Shown: one piece after another, positions 1 to 10,376 of the stretch
How positions within the stretch are numbered: the stretch's first letter is position 1
Layout: every line of letters starts with the position of its first letter
Assembly (NCBI GenBank): GCA_027919835.1
Contig: JANVFP010000023.1
Span: 558,001 to 622,000 of the forward strand
Length of the DNA stretch: 64,000 nt
Source: Lentinula raphanica
Taxonomy: Eukaryota; Basidiomycota; Agaricomycetes; Agaricales; Omphalotaceae
Reading direction: 5' to 3'
Position numbers and translations under genes: made by a program
Notes under the pieces: generated by a model
The model's input: only the letters and a program-made list of their open reading frames with translations
Database searches by the model: none
What the model was told of the DNA's origin: nothing

Positions 1-2574
1 ATCGCCAACGGAACCTTGGGAGCATGTCTAGGGCTAGCCAGACGTCTTCCATCAGGATCCTTACCGCGCTGTGTCTTCCCTCTTCACGGTCGCTTCCGTC
101 TCCATCGCTCAGTCCGGGTATTCCTTCGTCGCATTTGCTGACCCTGCCGTAAAGTATAACCATGGCAGCGATGTGCAACGGGATCGGGCTGGTGAAGAAG
201 CCTACTTCTGGATAACGCACGAGGACGGTATGGATCGCGATAACGTTGTGGGCTTGGATAATAGCATCGACAAGAGCCTTCTTGCGCTCTGCGTATCCCA
301 ACTCCTTAGAGCTAAACAACGCACGGAGAAGCAGGATACGTGAGATGGCAATCTTGAGAAGCGTCAATCCAGTAGATTCATCAAGATTTGCCAACAGAGC
401 GTGCCGGGCAGAGGTAGACCAAGTGCCAGTCCCAGTGAAATAATGCTGGTAAGCCGCTGGAAGCGAACGGCGAAAGAGGTTGATCGATTTAATGATACGA
501 GTGGCGTTGCGAAGAAGAGATTCTCCAGATTGTCTTGTGGGACTGTACAAAGATATGATGATATCAGCTTGAATCTCTGCAATCGGAGCCGAAAGCACAA
601 AGTGTTCGGTTATCTGGTCATTCATCGCATGGTGGGACGTGTTGGAAGGTCGGGGAGTGTTCGAGTCGCTGGGAGCGATCGCCAGAGGCCTTCCCAGTAG
701 AATGCTGGTTCCTCGATCATGTACGAGCACGATAGACCAGAGCCGGATACGAAGGGCACATTCTTGTGCTGAAAACGTGGATACATCTTCGTAGGCGGCC
801 TCGTCGTTTTCTGTCGTCGTAGGCGACTGAGGCAGATTTTTAGGTCTGGGCATTGTTTGTGTTGTCGGATCATGGTGTAAACCCAGTTCGATGGCTAGAC
901 GCACGATGGAGCCTACAAGGCGCCAGAGTGTGCGACCTTGACGCTAAGAAAGATAAAACTGTTAGCATATGGCGGCAGAAGAGAGTGAGCGTTTACCTCC
1001 GCGTAAAGATACCAATGCAGCAAAATCAATGCTTGGAGACTGCTCAGCGTCACTCGAAGCTCAGACTTGATCGCTAGCGCGCGATAGAAGAATTCATCGT
1101 GAGCCGGCCAGTCCGGTGGGAGGTGAGGTATACCTCCATCTGATGCATTTGGGGCAGACTTGGCCGCTCTCTTTCCTTTCGCCGATCTCGACGAAGGAGA
1201 TAAGGGACCTTCGTCGCTCCCGTGTTCGCCAACGTTGTCACTATTGGAAACTTCGCCTTGGTATCCACTTCTGTTAAGCTCGCTCAAGGTTCCAAGTGCG
1301 AGCACGAGATATAGAGAACATATAAATCCAGGATCAAACACAGGCCTAGGGGAGCCTTCGTCGTAGAGTTGGTTGAGCGATTCAATAAACTGGTTCCGGA
1401 AAAAGACAGGTCGATGAGGATTGAGACGATCGAAATAAACATCAACGATGCCTCGAAGTGTTTTTCTGTCGTTGGGTATCCAAATGTCCATCGAGGCAGC
1501 AGATGAATAATGTGAAGAACGGAAGACAGAAACGACACGCCATTTCGCAGTGTCCCTCGGGGCTGGTTCGAGTTGGACCACACGGTCACGACCAGAGTCC
1601 AAACCTGAAGAACCCACAGCCAGATCTTCCTCTGCTAAACGTTCGACAGCAGCGGAAGGGGTGGCAGTGAGAGGCACGTTACTGCTGTTGTATACAACCG
1701 GAGGAGGAGGATATTGGTACAATGGAGCTGGCGAAGTAGAAGCATCATTGACGATGTACGGAGCGACACCGAATGATTTGGCAAGGGCATGTGTTGAAGA
1801 CATGTCATTTGATTTGGGATCCTGACCGGGAATGGTCACGGCAGGCTGAGCCGAGGGGACTGGAAGCGAAGACACGTGGAAGGGAGATTGGACAGGATAG
1901 AGCGTATATGGAGGATACTGGTAATATCCAACACCTGCAGGAGGAGGAGGAGGAGGAGGGTAATAACCAGGTGGCGGAGGAGGAGCTGGAGTCATCATTG
2001 GAGCTGGCTGAGGACTGCTTGTTGGAGGAGGAAGATTCTGAATTGGCTGCAGAGCAGAAATATCGATACCTTCTCTGGCACAGATATCGTTGATAGTTTG
2101 CAGACTAAAGCCTTGTATGTGACGCTTGAGCAGAGCGTCGCATTGAGAAACGATTTGCTCCAGACGTTCAGTATGGTCCCTGGCGATAGTTGTCTGTCTA
2201 TGGCGGTCTTCTTGGTTGCAAGCGACGCCAGCGGTGACACAGGCAGTACATCGAGGATGTTTAGAGTCGCACTAGATGAAAAAGACATAAGCGATATGGT
2301 TCATATGGTTCGGGCGTTGCCGACGACGGATGCGCCCGTGGTGTGGTATTAATCCTTCGCAAATTCCCGATTTTTTTCTTTTGAACTTTGGTAAACTCAC
2401 CTTGATCTTCTTCCCTCTACATCTTGTACAAGCTTCGTGTGATCTCCTCAACCTTCGTGGCTCACTGGGCTCTCCATCGTTCTTCCTTCTTCGTTTCGCC
2501 ACAGGTCCGTTGACCGGAACACTACCGTTACTTTCCATTGTGTCCATCATAAGAGTTCCACCGTGGTCGTCCAT
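1..2574 (-). CDS. Zn(II)2Cys6 fungal-specific transcription factor, 3' end outside window
   Basis: DNA-binding transcriptional regulator acting in the nucleus. Exons are 2574-2401, 2271-997 and 943 to beyond base 1, with GT-AG introns of 129 and 53 bp. The zinc cluster is split by the first intron: exon 1 ends CTRCRGKKIK and exon 2 starts CDSKHPRCTACVTAGVAC, which gives C-x2-C-x6-C-x6-C-x2-C-x6-C after a basic stretch. Exon 2 then has a proline/tyrosine-rich segment (about residues 145-215), an acidic/serine linker and the start of the fungal TF (MHR) domain. Exon 3 continues it with the family hallmark GRTLWRLVGSIVRLAIELG. About 797 residues lie in the window and the frame is open at base 1. 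The target pathway is not visible, so no gene name is given. The ATG is the first in frame upstream of the cluster. Confidence 0.92.
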
Positions 2575-3163
2575 AGAGGTCGAATTGCGTTCAATGTTTA
2601 AACGGAAGAAGAGAAAGTTATCGATTGTCTTTTGCTCATCAACAACAATTTCCCTCCAGGTGGTATCGGAGTTTTAAAATTACCAATCATCTACAGCGCA
2701 AATGGAGCGCTCAACATTCGAGCTTTCTATCTCCTCTCATCCACTCATTACTCGGAATAACGCTCTCAACTTGTGCTATTTTGCCAACTTACGGCTTGAA
2801 ATCAACCATCTGACTCTTCAGGCCCACACAACACCACTGCCTCGTTGTGTATCATATACAATACCACTTTTCAATTATGGTTTCCGCTACAACATCATGA
2901 TATCTTCTGCTGCAGTCTACATGTTGCATTCCGGTTGTATGCTCCGACACTTTGTCGGTATGTTCGAATGGCCAGAGAGATCAACATATGTTTTCAGCTA
3001 CTGTATGTCCTGTAGAATGTACAGCATCCTGAATTGTTATCCATGATACCATTGATACGGTCTTGGAACCAGGAAGTGTGAATCGAACACACGATCACTC
3101 TCAAGATAACGTCCACTGTTCGTATCTTTCCCAAGACTCCAACGTCAACCTTGAGCTTGAACG
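2575..3163. other. Divergent intergenic region, no gene
   Basis: 589 bp between the start codons of the transcription factor (minus) and the dienelactone hydrolase (plus). The short ORFs here have no recognisable domain. A tRNA-like block lies at 3061-3136. Presumably it contains both promoters; no clear TATA box was seen. Confidence 0.6.
3061..3136 (-). other. tRNA-like block, possibly a degenerate tRNA gene
   Basis: Read on the minus strand, this block has a good T-arm and B-box: a 5-bp GTGTG/CACAC stem around TTCGATT, with GTTCGATTC matching the pol III B-box. There is an A-box-like stretch about 30 nt upstream and a loop CTTGAGA that would place a UGA anticodon. The outer ends TCTTGG/CCAAGA are complementary, but they are not correctly spaced from the T-arm. 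The acceptor stem that is correctly spaced needs three wobble pairs, and the long variable arm of a serine tRNA is missing. It lies 28 bp upstream of the next gene's ATG. A pseudo-tRNA or chance match is as likely as a working tRNA. Confidence 0.25.
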
Positions 3164-4638
3164 ATGAGTTTCTGCGACGATTGCTTCAAAGGTCTTCTCT
3201 ATCGATGAGCTATCACTGTCGCAGCCTGAAGCTAACCTCTTCTATAATAAAGGTGTCACTCATGAAGGTACTCCAAAAGGTACATACCGAACGTCGTTAT
3301 CTTTCAATTATCCTCTGATGATCTACCACCATCTCCTCCCGTGTTCCGTCAATCGCTTTGCATTATCATTATGATCATCGTTATCTTTTCAATGCATTGA
3401 AATGCTCCAGGCAAATGGGAAAAGATAGGCCAGATCGACTGCTACGTTGGTATTCCATCCGACGACAGCTACCCAAAGGACAAGGCGCTTTTGTTCCTCT
3501 CTGATGTCTTTGGGATGCAGTTGATCAATAATCAGGTATGTAACCTTGTCTTTCTGGCTTGCCGTCCACGTCCTGACTTACGAGATCCAACCTTGTGCTC
3601 GTGAACTTGAAAAAAGCTTCTCGTAGATGATTTCGCAGCGAACGGAATCTTAGTCGGTATCGTTGGAATCATCTGTGAAGCTCAGGCTGTCCCTCAAGCT
3701 CATACCTTACACATTTAGACCTACGGAGTGGACTATTTCTTTGGAGATCCATTCCCTGCGGATGCGATGTCTTCTGAAGTATGTGATATGCCCTCATTTT
3801 TAAAATCCATTGACTCAAGCTTTTCGATCCCCTTCATCGCTTCAACCCCGACTCGACGCGTCAAACTAAATCGGTACTCTGCCATACCCTATGTTACAAC
3901 GTCCTTCAATCTTCTTCTTCGGATTCCAGAGCACATTCGATCGGGAGGAATGGCGAGGCAGACATGGATATGAGCGTACTCGACCTGCCGTAGATGCTGT
4001 GATCGCAGCTTTGAAGGAGAAGGGAATCACTTCTTTCGGTACTACTGGGTATTGTTTCGGAGGTGAGATACTGCCTGTCATCGTTTCTTTCTCGGTTTTC
4101 GATGCCACACTGAATCATATACCCTTTTACATCCGAAAGCTGCATACGCCGTGCCTCTTGCCATTGAGAATATCACTCAAGTCACCGCTGTATCTCATCC
4201 TTCGCGCCTCAAGATTCCAGAGGACCTCGAGGTACGTTTGTCTCCGTATTCCTCTCCATATCCATCATCCTGATTCTTGATTCCATGATCCTCTCTCCTC
4301 CATCACATCATTCACCTGCATACATTCATCCTGCATCATCGGCATGACTATGGCATACAAACACACGACACACACCATGACAGAAATACCTCTCCATATC
4401 CAAAGCCCCCTTCCTCATCAACTCATGCGAAGAAGACGCCGCGTTCCCTATCGACGCCCAGGCTAAAGCTGACGAGATTCTTGGGGATGGAAAGTTCGCT
4501 CCGGGGTATGAGAGGGAGTATTTCCCGGGATGTAAACATGGGTTTGCGGTTCGTGGGGATATGAGCGATCCGAGGGTGAAAGCTGGGAAGGAGGGTGCGT
4601 TTAAGGCTACGGTGGAGTGGATGAAGAAGTATCTGTGA
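3164..4638 (+). CDS. Dienelactone hydrolase family protein
   Basis: Alpha/beta hydrolase of the DLH family, predicted cytosolic; substrates vary in fungi and cannot be read here. Spliced from about eight short exons. The start MSFCDDCFKG is typical of fungal members. Family landmarks in order: a DVFG strand-loop, the segment TYGVDYFFGDPFPADAM, the nucleophile elbow GYCFGG with catalytic Cys, the Asp candidate in CEEDAAFP, and the catalytic His in CKHGFAV. The Cys-Asp-His triad therefore looks intact. One intron (about 3650-3718) needs the unusual donor GTCGGT after ...NGIL to keep frame. All other junctions are ordinary GT-AG. Length (about 250 aa) fits the family. Confidence 0.9.
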
Positions 4639-4891
4639 GGATCGTGACGGTGTGTAGGACTTCGAGTACGAGGAGTCTGATGTCGATGAGGAACGTTGAA
4701 CGTTGAACGTTACTAACAATTTGTCATGTCACACCATACCAAGTATCAGGTTGAAGCCAGATCATATTGCCTGTTATTGTGAATACATCATACTCGTTTC
4801 ATTCTAAGAGTATGCACAGGAATAAATACTCATTCGTGAACTATGGACATAGATGTCATGCCCAAGTAAAGCACTCCAATCCCTTCAAAAC

Positions 4892-7649
4892 TCAGAACCT
4901 GAAAACACGAGACCGCTTCACAGCTGAGGCTCCGGTGTCGTTAGAAGCATGCGTCATCGTTGTGACATTCGTTGCATTCGATGCTGAGGAAGGTTGAGCT
5001 GCCACGCTACTGGCAGTAGCAGTCAAGTTGATCGAGCTTGAGATTTGCGATGACACAGCTGCAGAAGATGGTTGGTTTTGAGCGCTTCCACTAGTTGCCA
5101 CAGGAACCGCAGATGAGACAGTTGCAGCAGCGGACGATGAGGCCGGTGCAGCAGGTGCAGCAACAGAGGATGAGGCCGATGCAGCAGCAGATGATGACGC
5201 AGAAGGCGCCTTGACGCTGACACTCGGACTGATGACCGCCGATACAGAGGAAGAGATGACAACGGAAGAGGCAGCCTGAGTAGCAGACGCTGAGGGAGCT
5301 GAAGGTCGGATCTGAACACTGGCGGTGCTTGCCGACGAAGCGTCAGAGGATACATGAGCGGCGGTAGTACTGGCAGCAGAGAACGTGGATGAGACGGCGG
5401 CGGGAACCAATGTGCCGGAAGTTGTACAGGCGCCATCGTCTGTCCAGTCACCGGCAGCTCCTAGTAAGGTGAGATATCAGAATGACAAAAAATGGCCCAG
5501 GATATCGTATTTTAGCTATGCGTACCTCCAGGAACATCTGGATACAGGGGTTAGTCAGTTAACAGTCAAATCATGCAAACATAGCACGCACCCGCTTCAG
5601 ACCAGTATTTGGCGGTCCATAAATGACCGCTGAACGTCAAGAATCAAATCAATATCTCGACTCTGATCAAATAAGTTTGGTGCACGCACTTATAAGTGAC
5701 CTGTGATCCTCCCTCATATGCTACTGTCGATACCCATGCAGCAACTCCTGCACAATCACCGTTGGTGGCAACGCTGCTTGTACTGACACTGCTTGTACTA
5801 CTGACACTGCTCGAAGTTGTCGTCGACCGGGTTGTCGTCGTTCCAACGGTAGTGGTTGGAGCACTAGAACCTCCGAGGAGAGCCGACTTCACTGCCTCAT
5901 CGTAGCGGCCATTTGCTTTGTGAGAATAATTAGTATTGAATCTGAAGTATGAGGTCATGAGACTCACCATAAGCTTGACTGATATCCCACTAGAGTAGCA
6001 TAGAAACAGATTCAGCAATCATATCTCAAGGCAGTCGGGCAGCACGGGCAGATGACACACCAGCATAGCGCCACCGAAGGACGAGAATGTGGCCTTGGTC
6101 GTTTGAAGGATAGATCCAAGTGTGGAGGCATCAACGAAACCATTCGACGCTGCCGTAGACGATGCTGGAGCTCCAATATATACTTTTACGTCGGGATTAG
6201 GGGAGACAGTCTTGGCCCAGTTGTCCCTATCGGATCTCGGTGAGAGGGAGTTACGATGACTATTAGTACCATTCACATACCATTCATCAAAGTCCCAATC
6301 CTGTCTCATCGTGTATGAGTATTGAGTTTATATTGACTCTGAATAGTACTCACGCCAGGTACGTTGAAGTTGGACACCTCACAGAAGTTGTTGTAGAACT
6401 ATATCCAGAATAAGAACGACGACGAGTCTAATGCCAGCAGTGTGTAATCACCTGGACATAAACAGCATCGAATCCAACAGCATTCAAGACCGTGTCAAGA
6501 TCTGGACCATGATCAATTATCAGAAGATGCGAAAAAAAGAGATTTGACGCACTAGCATCTGGGAAACTGTCGATTGCTTGGGTTTAGTACATATGAATCG
6601 AATGAACAGTCGGAAGAATTGGCATACGGGCATTGAGGCGCTGCAGTAATGTAATACCTATCGCGCGCGAAGATCAGTAGAAGATTCAAAGCAATGGGTA
6701 CAACTTCACTCACGGTTTGCTGGCACCCTCTGCAAGCGTTCTAATTCTGGTAACAAACGAGGCAAAGTTTGCGGTCCCTCCACCTTCAATATCTAGGTCG
6801 AGCCTTCAAAATCGAATATGTTCAATATCACCATCCACAGTATAATGCCTTAAAGCACTGTACCCGTCTAGAACCTGGCCGAAAAACGTATCAGAATGAT
6901 GTCTCTGTCCCACCATGAAGAAAACTCACAGCGTCACCGAATGGTCGCGTAGTAGACGTTCCTCCCAAGAATAGATCCCAAATCAGGTCCGCAAAGTCCT
7001 CGGCCTGAGATTCCGAGGTGAAAGTGTCCGCACCAGTTGCTCCACCTAGACTGAGCGTGATGATCTTGCCAGCGGCCTGGCACGTTTGGATATCGCTAGC
7101 CATGAATTGACAGTTGGCCAAATCGCTTCCAGGAAAGACGGCGTCGTCTACATCGTTGCAGGTCTAAATTTTGAAGGGTTAGCTAAGCATTGCAGACACG
7201 AGATACAAGGGTATGCATACATTGGCGAAGTTGATTTCCGGTAAATCTCCTATGCCAAAGAAAACATCCAGAAACGCCAATGGGAAAACATCGACAATAT
7301 CGTCCTAACAGTATATAGATCATGATATCAGTATGATTGATCAAAATTTGAAAGCTAGCTGACCTGGCAGTAATGGGCCAAATTTGTTTGCCAATTCGCA
7401 GTGTCAGATGTATGTGTCGCTCCGTATGAGTTTTGACCCCAGTAGCTGCAAGACTATGAATGACTCTGGCGCGATGTACAAAACATGGGTGATAGTTACG
7501 CGACAAGCTGGGTTGAACGAACATTCAGCCGAGATAAAGCTCATGAGCGATATTGAACTCACATTGGTGTTGCCAGTAGGATTAAAAGCCGCCGAGGCGA
7601 CAGACGCGGAGAGCAATAAAGCAACAGAAGTCCAAGCCGCAGAGATCAT
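4892..7649 (-). CDS. GH18 class III chitinase with CBM5/12-like chitin-binding module (copy A)
   Basis: Secreted endochitinase-type enzyme cleaving beta-1,4-GlcNAc links. Signal peptide MISAAWTSVALLLSASVASA, then a GH18 barrel with YWGQNS, SLGGATG and the catalytic DxxDxDxE as DGLDLDIE, then a Ser/Thr linker. The CBM5/12-like module runs from AWVSTVAYEGG through GHLWTAKYWSEA to GDWTDDG, followed by a long Ala/Ser/Val tail ending KRSRVFRF. I resolve 18 exons: 7649-7563, 7507-7500, 7445-7364, 7304-7221, 7163-6930, 6874-6864, 6803-6714, 6657-6628, 6566-6553, 6501-6452, 6398-6354, 6300-6281, 6226-6061, 5989-5968, 5915-5690, 5629-5592, 5537-5526, 5460-4892. They sum to 1788 nt, i.e. 595 aa plus stop. 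Four of the exons are 8, 11, 14 and 12 nt long. Paralogous to copies B and C. Confidence 0.95.
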
Positions 7650-9115
7650 CGTTAGGACGCTTTATCAAGCACACAGAAGGGAAGGAGTGCTAGATATCAT
7701 CTAACCAATAGACATGCCTTTTATACCTTCAATAAAGAATGAACATGGCAAATCCGCCATGAAAACACCAAAAGGGTGCACACAGGAAGACCTGGCTGAA
7801 TGGCGCATGCGGTTGCCAAATCATCGTTAAAACTCAAACCTTGGGAATGAAGAAAAGAAGCACATCGGAGTCATGAACAGCAGATCGGGTAAACGCACGA
7901 TCGCGCATGGTGATAACGCATAAGAGTGAAATGCAGAAGCCTGTTTTTGGTCACTCAAAATCAATCCGAGACTGTTCCTGTTCAGGCGTCCCGTAGTATC
8001 AGGAGGGATACTAGGATAGTCCCCATTCTGTTCAGATAGTGCTATTCCCGGAGTGGTCAATGAAACTCAAGGGAAGAAGGATTTCGTAACTGGACAGGCG
8101 ATAACGTTCAAAGAAACTGAGCAGACAACGCAAGGCAGGCGAATGGATTCTGCTTTCGATGTTTTGTAGCCAAACTTCCAAAGGGGACCTAAGGTATCGT
8201 TCCGTAGACCCGTCCAATTCAGCAGATTCAGGCAGAAGCCATGTGCATTATCACAATGTATATCTATGCCACGTCAGCGTTACAAAAAAACTGGAGGAAA
8301 CATAGGGAATTACAATTTGGGAAAAGCTCTTGTGACGTTCTGAGCCGTTTAAAACCGAAAAAGATTCGATGCGGGAGCGCATGGACTTGTGTAGTCTTGA
8401 TAATTATGAGCCTGAGCGCATGAGCACAAGTGTGGAAAGGAATTTTGACTGACCCTCATGAATAGAGTGCCACATGTGTACTGGCAAAAACCAATCGACT
8501 CTACATCGCGGTTCACTGAAAACGGGAAATCACGTTCAAGTTTGTCAGTGTCTGCATGTGTTAATGATACGGGAAATTGCCGCCACAGGAAGACAGCTAC
8601 GATGGCACGATCGCCGGTGGTTTATTACCATACAGTGGCTTTTGCCTTGTTTCTTCTGGTGTTCGATGTGAAGATGGACCACAAAAACTGCAATCTTGGG
8701 TGACACTTCATGAAACTTCGTCAAAGGTGAATGGAGACCTCGAGGCATATCTCTGAACCAATAAGATTGCGCGGGTTTTGATTTTGAGCATCGATCTAGG
8801 CCCTGGTAACAACGAAGGAAGCCATGCGTTTGCCAGTCATCCCAGATGCCACTGCAATGAACTATGTAAAATTTAGAGAATTGAGAAGGAGATATAGACT
8901 TTGTATTTTTCAAAGAACATCAGAATTTTCACATACGCGATATACTTTGTAATTTTGTAGACTTGGGGCCAGTGGGGAGGTGATAATCGGAATGACTCTC
9001 GCAGACATGCTTGCGTGCTCGTTTCACACTGTCAGTGTCACACCCAAAATTATGGGCTGTAGTCCAGTGAACGGATGATCCCGTTAGAGTTGTTTTATCG
9101 TATTTCGTGGCCAAA
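7650..9115. other. Intergenic region upstream of chitinase copy A
   Basis: 1.47 kb between the chitinase start (minus) and the 3' end of the PITH gene. The stretch around 7935-7965 (GCAGAAGCCTG... then ...TCACT) resembles the region upstream of copies B and C. The similarity fades further out, so A split from B/C earlier. ORFs of 60-122 codons here show no domain. I see no gene. Confidence 0.6.
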
Positions 9116-10047
9116 TCAGCTTTGGAAGGTGCTGAAATTGCCCTCTGTGCCTTGGATTTTCTTGTGATCGGCCAGATTGGCTTGTGCCTCGTAAACGGTG
9201 ATGATTGGATTTGACTTTCTCTGCGGAGCACCAGAGAAGCACGATGGATATCAGCGGGACTTCTTCTGCAACAGTGGTGTGACGTACCTCTGTCCAAGTA
9301 CCCAAGAGACCGACATAATAGATGCGGACAGTCTCAGCGCCTTGAGAAGAGGGAAAGAATAACGTGAGTGAGGAGACATTTGGGAATTTTGCTGCCCTTT
9401 ATTGACAAACATTCATATCATTTCAAAGTGTGTAAGAGATTCGACGACGTACTTCACTGCATACTCTCCCACTTCACGACCTTGAGCAACGTCAAACTCC
9501 TGAGTGGGTTTTCTGTCTGCCACATCTTGAAAGTCCAGATTGTCCTCATTGGCAAACTGCCGAGGTCATGTCTCAGTTGAAGGCATGACGACAAGCCTAG
9601 AGCTCGAGATACCAACCAACAAAACCTTCGACGGCGTCATATCAGCAGGGCCAGTCTTCAGCAGGATAGAGCGCAATTTGACGCTTCCAGTGAACGGTAT
9701 GCGGATAATTCTAAAGGAAATGTGCAGTGAGCCACAATGAGCTGCCCTCAATCCTTTGCGTGGCAATACAATTGATCATCGGCATCCGATTCGACAAACT
9801 AAGTCCAGCGTCTCAGAGGAGAATAACCAACTATTCGAAAGACAATCACCTTTTCCTCGCTGGTCCGCTCATGCCAAGGTTTAATAACGTCTGAACCCTT
9901 GCAATTGTCATCCGCGTTGAGAGTCACAACGTTAGCGCGATCAATATACTGATAGAGATTATCTTGAGCTCCAGTGCTGAGCATGCCGTGATCATCGTGC
10001 TCATGGTCGTGCTCATGACTGCAGTCGTGGTCGTGGTGATGAGGCAT
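9116..10047 (-). CDS. PITH domain-containing protein (PITHD1 family)
   Basis: PITH-domain protein, the family that shares the proteasome-interacting domain of thioredoxin-like TXNL1; expected cytosolic/nuclear. The N-terminus is His/Asp-rich (MPHHHDHDCSHEHDHEHD), usual for this family. Further spliced segments are GAQDNLYQYIDRANVVTLNA, KPWHER, FVESDADDQL, IIRIPFTGSVKLRSILLKTG, FANEDNLDFQDVADRKPTQE, AETVRIYYVGLLGTWTE and a last exon reading PIITVYEAQANLADHKKIQG before TEGNFSTFQS and stop. Six or so exons with GT-AG introns of about 50-70 bp keep frame. About 209 aa, full length for the family. It separates chitinase copies A and B and is not itself duplicated. Confidence 0.9.
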
Positions 10048-10376
10048 TGAAAAGAGTAGAAAGGTGATTGACGCTCATAGGCGCTAAGAGGTCTTATTCA
10101 AACGCCAAATATACGCAAACAGCGAGTGGTGCCCACTGGTGACTGCACACTGCTTGAAAGCAGCAGTTGCCAGTGGGAGATTGGAAGGGCCCGACTCCTC
10201 TCATTGCTCGAAACCGCAGAGAAATACTCGTTACATTCTAGATACCTAAATAATTCCATTCTCTAAGCAAATACACAAATACCTTCCATATAGAGTTGAA
10301 TGAAATAACCAACGACGAGCTACTCCTCTGAGACCCTTCGACTTGAACGATGGTCGACACCGTCAGTTTTCAGACC
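10048..10376. other. Intergenic region between PITH gene and chitinase B 3' end
   Basis: 329 bp holding the upstream region of the PITH gene (minus) and the downstream flank of chitinase B. No gene or clear motif seen. The part just beyond the chitinase stop resembles the same flank of copy C (for example ACCAACGACGAGCT near 10309 and ACCAACCACGAGCT near 15412). Confidence 0.6.

Noticed and set aside
1876..2352. 158-codon plus-strand reading frame rich in Arg and Trp
   Set aside because: Exact antisense of the proline-rich part of the Zn2Cys6 factor; composition is a reflection of that repeat.
5023..5451. 142-codon minus-strand frame rich in Pro/Leu/Arg
   Set aside because: Shifted frame inside the last exon of chitinase A, whose Ala/Ser tail is the real product.
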